This document shows, piece after piece, positions 8,477 through 16,075 of a stretch of DNA of 63,837 nt. The notes beneath the pieces were generated by a model. That model worked only from the letters and a program-made list of their open reading frames with translations. It had not been told where the DNA came from and did not search any database. Both the position numbers and the translations under genes were made by a program. This stretch comes from an uncultured Oscillibacter sp. (GTDB lineage: Bacteria > Bacillota > Clostridia > Oscillospirales > Oscillospiraceae): contig CABSFC010000004.1 in NCBI GenBank assembly GCA_902476875.1, forward strand, positions 1 through 63,837, read 5' to 3'. Every line of letters begins with the position of its first letter. Within the stretch, counting starts at the first letter, position 1.

Positions 8477-9151
8477 ATGGATTTGAGAATTTCGCAGCTG
8501 CTGGACCTCTCCCACACCATGGCGGGGGAGTATCTGACGCAATTTGCATACCCCTGGCAGGCGCTGGACGGCATCAAGGATCTGATTCTGGCCCTGGGCC
8601 CCACCCTGTCCCCGGAGGAGTACGACCAGCCGGCCCCGGGCGTCTGGGTTCACAGGACGGCCGCCGTGGCCCCCACGGCTTACCTGGGCGCGCCCTGCAT
8701 CATTGGGCCGGGGACCGAGGTGCGGCACTGCGCCTTTATCCGCGGCTCGGCGCTGGTGGGGGAGGGCTGCGTGGTCGGCAACTCCGTGGAGCTGAAAAAC
8801 GTCATTCTCTTTGACGGCGTCCAGACGCCCCACTACAACTACGTGGGCGACTCCATCCTGGGCTATAAGAGCCACATGGGCGCCGGCTCCATCACCTCCA
8901 ATGTGAAATCCGACAAGACGCTGGTGGTGGTGAAGAACGGCGGCGAGTTGATTCCCACGGGCCGGAAGAAGTTCGGCGCCATTCTGGGCGACCACGTGGA
9001 GGTGGGCTGCAACAGCGTTCTGAATCCCGGCACGGTCATCGGCCGGGGCAGCAGCGTCTATCCCACCTCGTCCGTCCGGGGCGTCATTCCGGCGGACAGC
9101 ATCTACAAGGCCCACGGCAACATCGTTCCCCGGGAAAACGGAGCGAACTGA
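8477..9151 (+). CDS. Left-handed beta-helix sugar-nucleotidyl/acyltransferase-like protein
   Basis: The 224-residue protein has a short helical N-terminus and then hexapeptide repeats (VWVHRTAAVAPTAYLGAPCI, IGPGTEVRHCAFIRG, SALVGEGCVVGNSVELKN and so on), the signature of left-handed beta-helix enzymes. The segment SILGYKSHMGAGSITSN resembles the C-terminal half of GlmU-type UDP-GlcNAc pyrophosphorylases and related proteins, but the nucleotidyltransferase domain is missing. It probably acts on a sugar nucleotide or acyl-CoA as a trimer. The substrate cannot be told. AGGAGCG lies 8 nt before the ATG. Confidence 0.75.
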   Translation: MDLRISQLLDLSHTMAGEYLTQFAYPWQALDGIKDLILALGPTLSPEEYDQPAPGVWVHRTAAVAPTAYLGAPCIIGPGTEVRHCAFIRGSALVGEGCVVGNSVELKNVILFDGVQTPHYNYVGDSILGYKSHMGAGSITSNVKSDKTLVVVKNGGELIPTGRKKFGAILGDHVEVGCNSVLNPGTVIGRGSSVYPTSSVRGVIPADSIYKAHGNIVPRENGAN

Positions 9152-9185
9152 CAGAGAACCAGACACAGAAGAGGGGGGTATCCGC

Positions 9186-10964
9186 GTGCAGGGTGAGATG
9201 AAAAAGCAGGTCCCGACGTTTGATAAAATGATCAGACCGGTGGTGCAGGCGCTGCATGAGCTGGGCGGCTCCGCCCAGCGGGAGGCGCTGGACAAAAAGG
9301 CCATCAGTCTGATGGAGCTTTCAGAAGCGGTGCAGCGGGTGCCGCACAAGGAGGCGGGAAGCGACCGCCGGACAGAGGTAGAGTACCGGCTCGCCTGGGC
9401 CCGCACCTACCTGAAAAAATACGGCCTTGTTGAGAACCCGGAGCGGGGAACTTGGGTCCTGACAAAGACCTTTGATGGGAATATGGACGGCATTGATCCT
9501 GATTTGATCGTCAGGACGGTCCGCAATGCCAATTTGACGGACTTCAAGCGCGCCGACGTGTCGGTTGCCGAGTCGCGAAGCGCCTTTGCGCGGTTTGCCA
9601 CGTCGATTTTGCGGGATCAGGCGGAGATTGAGGGAAAGCCTTTCAGGGAGGACCTGCTCTATAAGGGCATGATCTATGACGCGGTTTTCCCCGAAGGGCT
9701 CGGAAGGGATAGCAGGGTAACCTGCGTTGAGATCTGGAACCACCTGAACATAGATGCTTCTGATCTTTACATCAACTGTGTCACGGACAACCTGCAAGAA
9801 GACGACTGTTTTCTTTTGATCCTGGGAGAGAGCCTGTCCGATGCGGAAAAACGGGAAAGAACGGCATTGTTGCAGGGGCAGATGAGCTGTAACTGCATGC
9901 TCTGGGACTACAACGACCTGATGGGACAGGCCGTTCGCGAGCCGGATTATATTGAGTACCTGGAGACGCCGAAAAAAGCTCTGGCGGAGGATGCCATTCG
10001 CCGCGTCCCGGACGCGGCGGAGCAGCAGCGTGTTCAGGAGCAGCGAATCGAGGCGTTAAAAAAGGCCTACCGCGATCAAAATATCACCCTCTGTCTGGGG
10101 GCGGGCGTTTCCACGGACGCGGGGATTCCCCTATGGTCCGATTTGATCCAGAAGCTGCTGATCTGCATGATCGGCAATAAGACGCAGGAGGAGTCCCTGA
10201 ACGAGCAGGAGCTGGAGCGGCTCAACCAGATCGCCTACTGCAACCGGGAGGACTCCCTGTTGACCCAGGTGCGCTATATCCACACGGCGTTTGAGACGGA
10301 GGAGTACTATGATCTGGTGCGCAAGGTGCTCTACGAGAAGGAGAGCAATCTCAACACCGGGCTGTTGAACGCCATCAGCAGTATCAGCAAGCCGGAACGA
10401 GACCACGTCGGCGTCAAAGCGGTCATCACGTACAATTTTGACGATCTGCTGGAGCGAAAGCTGGCCTCCAAGGAGATCAAATACCGCGTGATCTACCGGG
10501 AGAAGGATGTTCCAAGCACCAACGCGCTGAACATCTATCATGTCCATGGCTTTTTGCCTCAGGACCCGGAGAAGCGCGTGGACGACACCACGCTGATTTT
10601 CTCGGAGGAGGACTATCACGAGGTCTACCGGGACGCGTATTGCTGGTCCAACATCACTCAGCTGAACGCTTTCCGGGACACGACCTGCCTGTTTGTGGGC
10701 TGCTCCCTGACGGATCCGAACCTGCGGCGGCTTCTGGACATCCCGGCGCGGTCCGGCGAAGGGCCGCGGCACTTCGCCATCATGCGGCGCAAGAAGTTCA
10801 AAGCGCCGGACACGGCGAAGACCAGCGAGCGGCTGCTGGCGCTGTATCAGAGAATCGACCATAATATCCGGGAGGAATCCTACCGCAAGCTGGGAATCCA
10901 GGTGATCTGGGTGGATGATTTCCAGGAAATTCCGCAGCTGCTGATGGGCCTACTGGGGAATTGA
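9186..10964 (+). CDS. SIR2-domain protein with N-terminal Mrr-N-like winged helix (candidate anti-phage NADase)
   Basis: A 592-residue three-part protein. Residues about 10-95 resemble the Mrr N-terminal winged-helix domain, ending LKKYGLVENPERGTWVLT. Residues 115-270 form an unassigned domain ending in LWDYNDLMGQA. Residues 295-592 are a SIR2 fold: GAGVSTDAGIP at 305-315, TYNFDDLLE around 415-423 with the conserved Asn, YHVHG at 451-455 with the catalytic-type His, and VGCSLTDPNLRRLLD at 504-518. SIR2 domains of this class deplete NAD in ThsA, DSR and related phage-defence systems. The start is GTG at 9186 with GAGGGGGG 8 nt upstream. No partner gene is seen: an unrelated gene lies before it and an insertion sequence after it. 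A defence role is inference. Confidence 0.8.
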   Translation: MQGEMKKQVPTFDKMIRPVVQALHELGGSAQREALDKKAISLMELSEAVQRVPHKEAGSDRRTEVEYRLAWARTYLKKYGLVENPERGTWVLTKTFDGNMDGIDPDLIVRTVRNANLTDFKRADVSVAESRSAFARFATSILRDQAEIEGKPFREDLLYKGMIYDAVFPEGLGRDSRVTCVEIWNHLNIDASDLYINCVTDNLQEDDCFLLILGESLSDAEKRERTALLQGQMSCNCMLWDYNDLMGQAVREPDYIEYLETPKKALAEDAIRRVPDAAEQQRVQEQRIEALKKAYRDQNITLCLGAGVSTDAGIPLWSDLIQKLLICMIGNKTQEESLNEQELERLNQIAYCNREDSLLTQVRYIHTAFETEEYYDLVRKVLYEKESNLNTGLLNAISSISKPERDHVGVKAVITYNFDDLLERKLASKEIKYRVIYREKDVPSTNALNIYHVHGFLPQDPEKRVDDTTLIFSEEDYHEVYRDAYCWSNITQLNAFRDTTCLFVGCSLTDPNLRRLLDIPARSGEGPRHFAIMRRKKFKAPDTAKTSERLLALYQRIDHNIREESYRKLGIQVIWVDDFQEIPQLLMGLLGN

Positions 10965-10980
10965 GGGGATCAGGACAGTG

Positions 10981-11015
10981 AAAAGTGGGTCACGACTTTG
11001 TCGTGACTCACTTTT
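10981..11015 (+). terminator. Long hairpin after the SIR2 gene, weak terminator
   Basis: A 16-bp stem (10981-10996 with 11000-11015, loop TTT, one wobble pair) begins 17 bp after the SIR2 stop. The 3' arm ends in TTTT; the A/T pairs at the base make it potentially bidirectional. Confidence 0.65.
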
Positions 11016-11101
11016 AGCATTGGTAGAACCAAAGGCAACCCCCGGCTGGGCCGGGGGTAAAAAATAGCTTATAGCGAGGAGAAAAGTAGAAAAGAGAAAA
11101 G

Positions 11102-11155
11102 CTCCCTGTTAGAGTAAAAGTGGTTTGCCGACCACACAAGTACAATAACAGGGAG
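11102..11155 (+). promoter_or_regulatory. Structured 5' leader that can sequester the tnpA ribosome binding site
   Basis: CTCCCTGTTA at 11102-11111 pairs perfectly with TAACAGGGAG at 11146-11155, whose last bases are part of the AGGGAGG ribosome binding site for the GTG at 11165. Inside it a smaller GTGGT/ACCAC hairpin (11120-11135) presents TTGCCG. IS200 transposase leaders are known to block translation in this way. Confidence 0.65.
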
Positions 11156-11164
11156 GTCTTCATC

Positions 11165-11634
11165 GTGAAAGATAAAGACATAAACAGTTTAGAAGATACC
11201 AGCTGGAGATGTCAATACCACATCGTATTTGCACCGAAATACCGCAGGATGGAAATATATGGTCAAATCAAACAGGAATCGGGGTAATTTTGCGGAAATT
11301 ATGCCAACAGAAAGGGGTGGAAATTATAGAAGCAAAAGCGTGCCCCGACCATATTCATATGCTCGTCAGCATACCGCCGAAGGATAGTGTATCGCAGATC
11401 ATGGGATATCTCAAGGGAAAGAGTAGCCTGATGATTTTCGACCGACATACGAATTTAAAGGACAAGTACGGAAACCGCCATTTCTGGGCGAAAGGGTACT
11501 ATGTAGATACAGTGGGGAGAAATAAAAAGCAGATAGCGGAATATATCCGGAATCAACTTGAGTCGGATCAGCGGGCAGATCAGCTGGGGCTGAAGGAGTT
11601 TGTGGCCCCGTTTACGGGTCGCGAGAACAAGTAG
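11165..11634 (+). pseudogene. tnpA: IS200-family transposase TnpA, one-base deletion
   Basis: Reading from GTG 11165 gives KDKDINSLEDTSWRCQYH, IVFAPKYRR and YGQIKQE, then TCGGGG TAA, a stop near 11287. The family sequence continues in another frame as GVILRKLCQQKGVEIIEAKA, DHIHMLVSIPPK (the HUH-type His-x-His) and GYYVDTVGRNKKQIAEYI with the catalytic Tyr, ending at 11634. One missing A at about 11278 (GAATCGG for GAAATCGG) explains the break. Restored, the protein would be about 156 residues, normal for IS200 TnpA. A shorter internal start would lack the N-terminal strand. Confidence 0.85.
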
Positions 11635-11774
11635 GCGTAGCAAAGTACCCCTTAAGGGGTAGCCCGTGAAAGAAATGCAGTCGGCAAACCTTTCGGGCCC
11701 CCTTAAGGGGGTTCGTCCGTATCATGCCCTTCTAGGGCTTACTCAAACCTCCGGCTTAGCCGGAGGTTTTGACT

Positions 11775-11984
11775 TCAGCAGACGGTCCGCCGGCAGGTTT
11801 GTCAGCGTTTCCCGAGCTGTCCGATGTTGATAAAAAGTCGTCGCGAACGATATGCAGTCCGCGACGACATGGAAAGGGCGAACACTTTCGAGGCGCAGAC
11901 TTTCAGAGCCGCCCCCACCCAACCGCGAACCCAGCGAAGCGGATCGCGGTTGGAAGCGAAGAAAAAGTCCGTCCGGCGTATGAG
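11775..11984. other. Non-coding stretch with two perfect hairpins
   Basis: No gene is visible between the IS end and the terminator at 11985. Two perfect stems stand out: GTCGTCGCG/CGCGACGAC (11837-11845 with 11860-11868) and CCAACCGCGA/TCGCGGTTGG (11919-11928 with 11944-11953). Neither has a T tract. They could be a structured RNA or remnants of element ends; nothing decides this. Confidence 0.4.
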
Positions 11985-12022
11985 AAAAGCCCTAAGGCTT
12001 TTCTCATCGCCTTAGGGCTTTT
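11985..12022. terminator. Terminator, serves tRNA-Ser on the minus strand
   Basis: A perfect 14-bp stem (11985-11998 with 12009-12022) with A/T-rich bases at its foot lies just beyond the 3' end of tRNA-Ser and is followed by T runs on both strands. Confidence 0.75.
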
Positions 12023-12029
12023 TCTGAGC

Positions 12030-12118
12030 TGGCGCAGCGGGAGGGATTCGAACCCTCGTGCGATTGCTCGCAAACTGATTTCGAGTCAGCCCCGTTATGA
12101 CCACTTCGATACCGCTGC
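12030..12118 (-). tRNA. tRNA-Ser (anticodon CGA)
   Basis: The minus strand reads GCAGCGG as the acceptor 5' arm, CTGA-CT-CGA-AA-TCAG as anticodon stem-loop, a long variable arm typical of serine tRNAs (TTTGCGAGCAATCGCAC), GAGGG-TTCGAAT-CCCTC as T arm, and CCGCTGC-G-CCA. CCA is encoded. The 3' end faces the IS200/SIR2 side. Confidence 0.93.
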
Positions 12119-12213
12119 ATCTGCGCTTCCAACGGACATTATGCCACACTTTTCTCCCCGTTGCAAGAGCAAACCGTCTCCTCCGGGCATAAAATACCTC
12201 GGGAGGGAGCAGT

Positions 12214-12825
12214 ATGACGACAGTCTATATTTATGGCAGCCCGACGCGGTACCGGAACTACCAACGGGCCGTGGAGTGTGCCGGTGGGCGGGTGCGCTTC
12301 AGCGGCGGCGTAGCGGGGTGCGACGCTCTGCTGCTGCCCGGCGGCGGGGACATGGAGCCATGGCGCTACGGGCAGAACAACACCGCCTCCCGGGGCCTGG
12401 AGCCGGAACGGGACGCGGCGGAGCTGCTGCTTATGGATCGCTTCACCGCCATGAAAAAGCCGGTGCTGGGCATCTGCAGAGGACTCCAGACCATCAACGT
12501 GTTTTTCGGCGGCACGCTGGTCCAGGACCTGCCGGGCCACAGTGATGTGGGCGGCATCGACCGGCTCCACGGCGTCAGGACCGCGCCGTCGCCGCTGCGG
12601 GCGCTCTACGGAGAGCGGTGCGTGGTGAACAGCGCCCACCACCAGGCGGCGGACCGCTTGGGCGCCGGGCTGCGGGTGGTCCAGTGGGCGCCTGACGGCA
12701 CGGTGGAGGCGCTGTGCCACCAGTCCCTGCCGGTGTGGGGCGTACAGTGGCACCCGGAGCGGATCGGCGACATCCTGGACGGCGGCAGGCTGTTCCAAAC
12801 GTTTTTGGCCTTCTGCCAGACATAA
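12214..12825 (+). CDS. Class I glutamine amidotransferase-like hydrolase (PuuD / peptidase C26 type)
   Basis: The 203-residue protein matches the gamma-glutamyl-GABA hydrolase family (PuuD, peptidase C26), which frees small amines from gamma-glutamyl conjugates. LLLPGGGDMEPWRYG, GICRGLQTINVFFGG with the nucleophilic Cys and SAHHQAADRLG are family marks; VQWHPE holds the catalytic His-Glu. It is shorter than the usual 240-250 residues, mainly in loops. GGAGGGAG precedes the ATG by 7 nt. It stands alone between tRNA-Ser and the tRNA cluster, so the physiological substrate cannot be inferred from neighbours. Confidence 0.85.
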   Translation: MTTVYIYGSPTRYRNYQRAVECAGGRVRFSGGVAGCDALLLPGGGDMEPWRYGQNNTASRGLEPERDAAELLLMDRFTAMKKPVLGICRGLQTINVFFGGTLVQDLPGHSDVGGIDRLHGVRTAPSPLRALYGERCVVNSAHHQAADRLGAGLRVVQWAPDGTVEALCHQSLPVWGVQWHPERIGDILDGGRLFQTFLAFCQT

Positions 12826-12862
12826 ATTTTTGCAAAATTCGAAAAGAATCCCATCTGACCGC

Positions 12863-12891
12863 TTGACAGTCCCCGCGTTTCGTGCTATCAT
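12863..12891 (+). promoter_or_regulatory. Promoter of the five-tRNA cluster
   Basis: TTGACA at 12863-12868, exactly 17 bp, then TATCAT at 12886-12891. The first tRNA starts 33 bp later. It is a strong, near-consensus promoter as expected for stable RNA. Confidence 0.8.
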
Positions 12892-12923
12892 ATCCAAGCT
12901 GACAATTTCCCCGGAGGGCATGC

Positions 12924-12998
12924 GCAGGTGTAGCACAATGGTCAGGGCACCAGCCTTCCAAGCTGGGGATGCGGGTTCGATTCCCGTCACCTGCTCCA
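12924..12998 (+). tRNA. tRNA-Gly (anticodon TCC)
   Basis: GCAGGTG/CACCTGC acceptor, CCAGC-CT-TCC-AA-GCTGG anticodon arm, GCGGG-TTCGATT-CCCGT T arm and encoded TCCA. First of five tandem tRNAs. Confidence 0.95.
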
Positions 12999-13006
12999 TT
13001 TGATTC

Positions 13007-13083
<77 letters not shown>

Positions 13084-13125
13084 GCTCTCTTTTGGAGCGA
13101 ATGTCGGCAATACTCCACGATATGT

Positions 13126-13203
<78 letters not shown>

Positions 13204-13255
13204 CAAAAAGAAATGAGGGATCGGGAGTGTCCCGGTCCCTCATCCCTTTCCACAC

Positions 13256-13330
13256 AGGGGTGTCGCCAAGTGGTAAGGCAAGGGACTTTGACTCCCTCAT
13301 CCGCTGGTTCGAGTCCAGCCGTCCCAGCCA
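13256..13330 (+). tRNA. tRNA-Gln (anticodon TTG)
   Basis: GGGA-CT-TTG-AC-TCCC anticodon arm, GCTGG-TTCGAGT-CCAGC T arm, encoded GCCA. The acceptor reads AGGGGTG against CGTCCCA, leaving A1 opposite A72 instead of the usual weak U1-A72. Confidence 0.9.
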
Positions 13331-13368
13331 GATCTCCCGCCGCATTGGCGGCTTTTCCATAAAAATAT

Positions 13369-13444
13369 GATCCGGTAGCTCAGTCGGCAGAGCAACTGCC
13401 TTTTAAGCAGTGGGTCCGGGGTTCGAATCCCCGCCGGGTCACCA
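13369..13444 (+). tRNA. tRNA-Lys (anticodon TTT)
   Basis: GATCCGG/CCGGGTC acceptor, ACTGC-CT-TTT-AA-GCAGT anticodon arm, CGGGG-TTCGAAT-CCCCG T arm, encoded ACCA. Last tRNA of the cluster; its 3' end borders an AT-rich accessory stretch. Confidence 0.95.
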
Positions 13445-13520
13445 AAACCATATGATACGAACTTTTATTTTTGCCTGCGAGGGTTTACGGTAACAGTACG
13501 TATTATATGAAAATGAGAGG

Positions 13521-13558
13521 AGAACGGTCTATCTTAATTGATAGGCCGTTCTTTTTTT
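13521..13558 (+). terminator. Terminator after the tRNA cluster
   Basis: A 13-bp stem (13521-13533 with 13540-13552, one wobble) followed by a run of T. It lies 76 bp past tRNA-Lys. Confidence 0.8.
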
Positions 13559-13997
13559 ACTGCTCCGACAGATTGTATCTGCCGCAGTGTTTTTATGCTT
13601 TCTAATGCGTTGTTGGTTACATGGGGTATTGGTGGTAAGTGAACAGCATTGTATAAGAGTTCATCAAATGTAATCTTTTTCTTTAGACTGTTAAACATAG
13701 CGAAGAACTCGTCTAAACAGTCACAGTCAGTATTTATCAACCAAGGCTGATTGCGTAATATGCCAAAAACCTTATTGGTATATGGATACTCATATCGTGA
13801 TCATCGTGAACATGTTTATAAAGTTCGTCGGAAGCCAGCAGCTCAGGAGTCGTTTTCACAAGATTGACGAAAGAAACTGCCGTGTCATGATTCTGAACCC
13901 CCCCAATCTTGAGAAAATAGACCGGCGCAAAAGATTCCTGTAAGCTGGTGTTGTCTTGGCAGATACCGCACAGTTGTATGTGACTTTTATTCGCCAT
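13534..13997 (-). pseudogene. Unrecognised AT-rich gene, frameshifted
   Basis: Two overlapping minus-strand frames join into one plausible protein. The first starts at 13997 (MANKSHIQLCGICQDNTSLQ) and runs to DELYKHVHDDHD. The second continues as YEYPYTNKVFGILRNQPWLI and on to KTLRQIQ, ending near 13534 inside the tRNA-cluster terminator. The switch must occur near 13790-13800. I do not know the family; the CxxC near the start could bind a metal. Base composition is far more AT-rich than the flanks, and together with the adjacent IS110 element this points to transferred DNA. Confidence 0.45.
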
Positions 13998-14084
13998 ATC
14001 TTTATGTCTTTATGAGATCTATCAGTATGGTACGATTCTTAATCCTTTAAGCGGCGGATATGCTCTCCAACGAACTCTTGTGCC

Positions 14085-14113
14085 TGAATAGCAGTCGGCT
14101 ATGGATTTGTCAA
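14085..14113 (-). promoter_or_regulatory. Outward promoter near the transposase 3' end
   Basis: On the minus strand TTGACA (14113-14108), a 17-bp spacer and TATTCA (14090-14085) point out of the element toward 13997. It could drive the broken AT-rich gene, or, in a circular IS110 intermediate, read across the end junction. Confidence 0.45.
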
Positions 14114-14209
14114 GGGGTAAAATTACATTTTGTGTGTATAGAGGTATATCGGAAAAGGGCGCAGAGAACCAAGCCCTTGTAGTGGGCCATCTGAAATAAT
14201 ACGGTTTGG

Positions 14210-15397
14210 TCATCCGGCAGTTGGTAAAACGGGTTGGTACGGCTGTCCATCCCGGAGGACAGCGAAGATCACAGCTGTCATCTTTCTGCTGACGTGGCCA
14301 ATCACATTCATGTAATGCAGACCATCGGATATTTTCTTTTCGTAGTAGGCCCGGAACATCGGATCAAACTGAACGGCGACTGTGGACGCCAGCCAAATGG
14401 CCCGGCGCAAGTATGGAGAGCCTCGCTTGGACATACGGTTCTGGTTGCTCTTGAACTCGCCGGACTGCTTCACGGATGGATCAAGTCCCGCGTAAGCCAG
14501 CAGTTTATCCGAGGAAGAGAACCGGGAGATATCGCCAATCTCGCTCAGAATCGTTGCTGCCAGGACAATGCCAACCCCGGGGATAGATGTCAGCTGGGAA
14601 TCAAATTCTTTGAGAAGTGATGCAATCTGCTTCTCCAGAGAATCCGCCTGGTCAGTCAGAGACAGAATCTGTTCCAGAAACATTCCGAGCAGTGCGGAAT
14701 ACACACCGCAGCTGTCATCAATCCCGAAGCTGTTGTGTGCGGCTTCCTTCAGTTGGCGTGCTTTCCATTCCCCGAAATGCCCGCCGCTGCTTTCCATAAG
14801 GAGTTCCGTCAGTTTCTCCAGATGCGCGTTCTTTATTTTCTGGGGTGTAGGATATTTGCGCAGCACAGCAATAGAAGCCTTGCCGAAAACGGGATCAAAC
14901 AGGGATTCGTATTCTGGAAATATCCTGTCCAACAAGGCAATCAGCTTCCGCTTCAAATCGGCGGCCATGTCTATGAGATAGGCCCGACTGCGGCACAGCT
15001 CCCGCAGAGCCAGGATTTTGTCCTGGGGAACGTTGCTGGCTTTGCAGCGTCCAAAGCGGACAAGATCCGCAATGACAAGTGAGTCTTTGGTGTCGGTTTT
15101 CGCTTTGCGGATATAGAGTTCCCGCAGGGAATGGGATTGGATAGGGTTTAGGACCATGACGGTGTATCCGTCTTTTGAAAGTCTGGCATAGAGTGCCAGC
15201 CAATAATGGGCGGTGGACTCCATGGCGAATACGATCTGGCTCTTTACAAGAGTCAGCTTCCGCACCTGCTCCAGCAGCAAATTGTATCCGGTGCAGTTGT
15301 TTCGGAAGTTGAATGCCTTACGGACGGTCTGGCCATTTTCAGTTATGATGACTGCCTCATGACTCCGCTTGGCAATGTCGATCCCGACGATGAACAT
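14210..15397 (-). CDS. IS110-family transposase (recombinase)
   Basis: The 395-residue protein has the DEDD RuvC-like N-terminal domain (IVGIDIAKRSHEAVI, FAMESTAHYWLALY, AKTDTKDSLVIADL) and the C-terminal transposase-20 domain (LTSIPGVGIVLAATIL, LLAYAGLDPSVKQSG with the conserved Ser, MSKRGSPYLRRAIW). Length is complete and the frame is intact, so the enzyme may be active. IS110 recombinases act with a structured bridge RNA coded in the noncoding end of the element. The start at 15397 has an AGGCAGGTG-type site. The GC content is close to 50%, below that of the core genes. Confidence 0.93.
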   Translation of the reverse strand: MFIVGIDIAKRSHEAVIITENGQTVRKAFNFRNNCTGYNLLLEQVRKLTLVKSQIVFAMESTAHYWLALYARLSKDGYTVMVLNPIQSHSLRELYIRKAKTDTKDSLVIADLVRFGRCKASNVPQDKILALRELCRSRAYLIDMAADLKRKLIALLDRIFPEYESLFDPVFGKASIAVLRKYPTPQKIKNAHLEKLTELLMESSGGHFGEWKARQLKEAAHNSFGIDDSCGVYSALLGMFLEQILSLTDQADSLEKQIASLLKEFDSQLTSIPGVGIVLAATILSEIGDISRFSSSDKLLAYAGLDPSVKQSGEFKSNQNRMSKRGSPYLRRAIWLASTVAVQFDPMFRAYYEKKISDGLHYMNVIGHVSRKMTAVIFAVLRDGQPYQPVLPTAG

Positions 15398-16075
15398 GGT
15401 GTTGGCACCTGCCTTTCCTGTTGATGTACAGACAGATCCTCATGTCCTTATGAGTCATACCCTGCATGGAAATCTGCGGAGATGTCACTCCCGCATCCGG
15501 CTCATCAATGAAATCCCATAAGGGAGAGGTCCCACACTGCTGTAAAGCGGACCACGCCGCAGGGATAAAGCAGGGAACCTCTGTCTGCATGAGGAAATTA
15601 TATCATCGTCCGTCTGGACGAGGATAACACAAGGAGGATATGCAAAGAAATCGCATAATTATCTGATGGTTGGGAGAATTTTATTTATAGCAGGATTAAG
15701 CAGCAGGACGATATAACGCTTCATTCCATAAAACCGTGCATCGATGGCTGTATTATGTTTATACAAAAAATTCCGAGACTTATGGAGGCCTTTCTGGCGA
15801 GGCCATAAAGTTGAGAAACCCGGCAAACAGTAGTCAAAGCTGTTCGCCGGGTGTTTTCCTACCTGTGAGGCAGTAAAACCCATCGTCTGTGAATAGGAGC
15901 GCCGGAGAATAACACACTTGAAAAGGTTTGCGTCCGCACTTTAACACGATAAAATAATATAGGCAAAGCAAAAGCGCGTGCCTAAAAATTAGGCACGCGC
16001 CGCTGCTTTGTCCATGTTTTTATTCTCATCGGGAAGATACAATCATAACAACTCGAAGAAAAGGAGCGGTCACTA
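15398..16075. other. Non-coding stretch upstream of the IS110 transposase
   Basis: No convincing gene. 15398-15620 may hold the IS110 noncoding end (bridge-RNA candidate), with several potential stems, for instance around CGTCCGTCTGGACG at 15608-15621. A short frame at 15659-15883 on the minus strand (MGFTASQVGKHPANSFDYCL) has no ribosome binding site and spans a terminator, so I do not call it. A second hairpin, GCGCGTGCCTAA/TTAGGCACGCGC, lies at 15974-16000. Confidence 0.5.
15818..15856 (+). terminator. Orphan intrinsic terminator
   Basis: ACCCGGC-A-AACAG at 15818-15830 pairs with CTGTT-C-GCCGGGT at 15840-15852, followed by GTTTT. No plus-strand gene lies just upstream, so it is probably left from a lost gene. 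Confidence 0.5.

Larger units (their letters stand above)
11038..11774 (+). mobile_element. IS200/IS605-like insertion sequence, decayed
   Basis: A Y1-type TnpA gene lies between two hairpin ends, the usual layout of IS200 elements, which lack inverted-repeat termini. The left hairpin is 11038-11058 (9-bp stem, ACCCCCGGC/GCCGGGGGT). The right hairpin is CCTCCGGC-TTA-GCCGGAGG near 11746-11766, after two CCCTTAAGGG-type palindromes. Outer limits are estimated from these hairpins and from the shared TTTGACT end with the second copy near 49553. The transposase is frameshifted, so the element is probably not autonomous. Confidence 0.75.
14004..15454 (-). mobile_element. IS110-family insertion sequence (limits uncertain)
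   Basis: The element carries one DEDD-type transposase gene. A 13-bp near-perfect direct repeat, ATGTCTTTATGAG at 14004-14016 and ATGTCCTTATGAG at 15442-15454, flanks it and may mark the element cores; IS110 elements often lack terminal inverted repeats and target duplications. If the noncoding bridge-RNA region lies upstream of the transposase, as in the IS110 subgroup, the true end could instead lie nearer 15620. Ends are therefore a guess. Confidence 0.6.

Noticed and set aside
11038..11774. Multiple short palindromes near the IS200 element as a CRISPR array
   Set aside because: They differ from one another and lack regular spacers; they are IS end hairpins.
11769..12545. 258-residue frame across the tRNA-Ser region
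   Set aside because: It reads through a terminator and a tRNA gene, including the familiar false peptide SGRDSNPRA that arises from antisense tRNA sequence.
15659..15883. 74-residue minus-strand frame
   Set aside because: No ribosome binding site, and it spans a terminator-like hairpin; no recognisable similarity.
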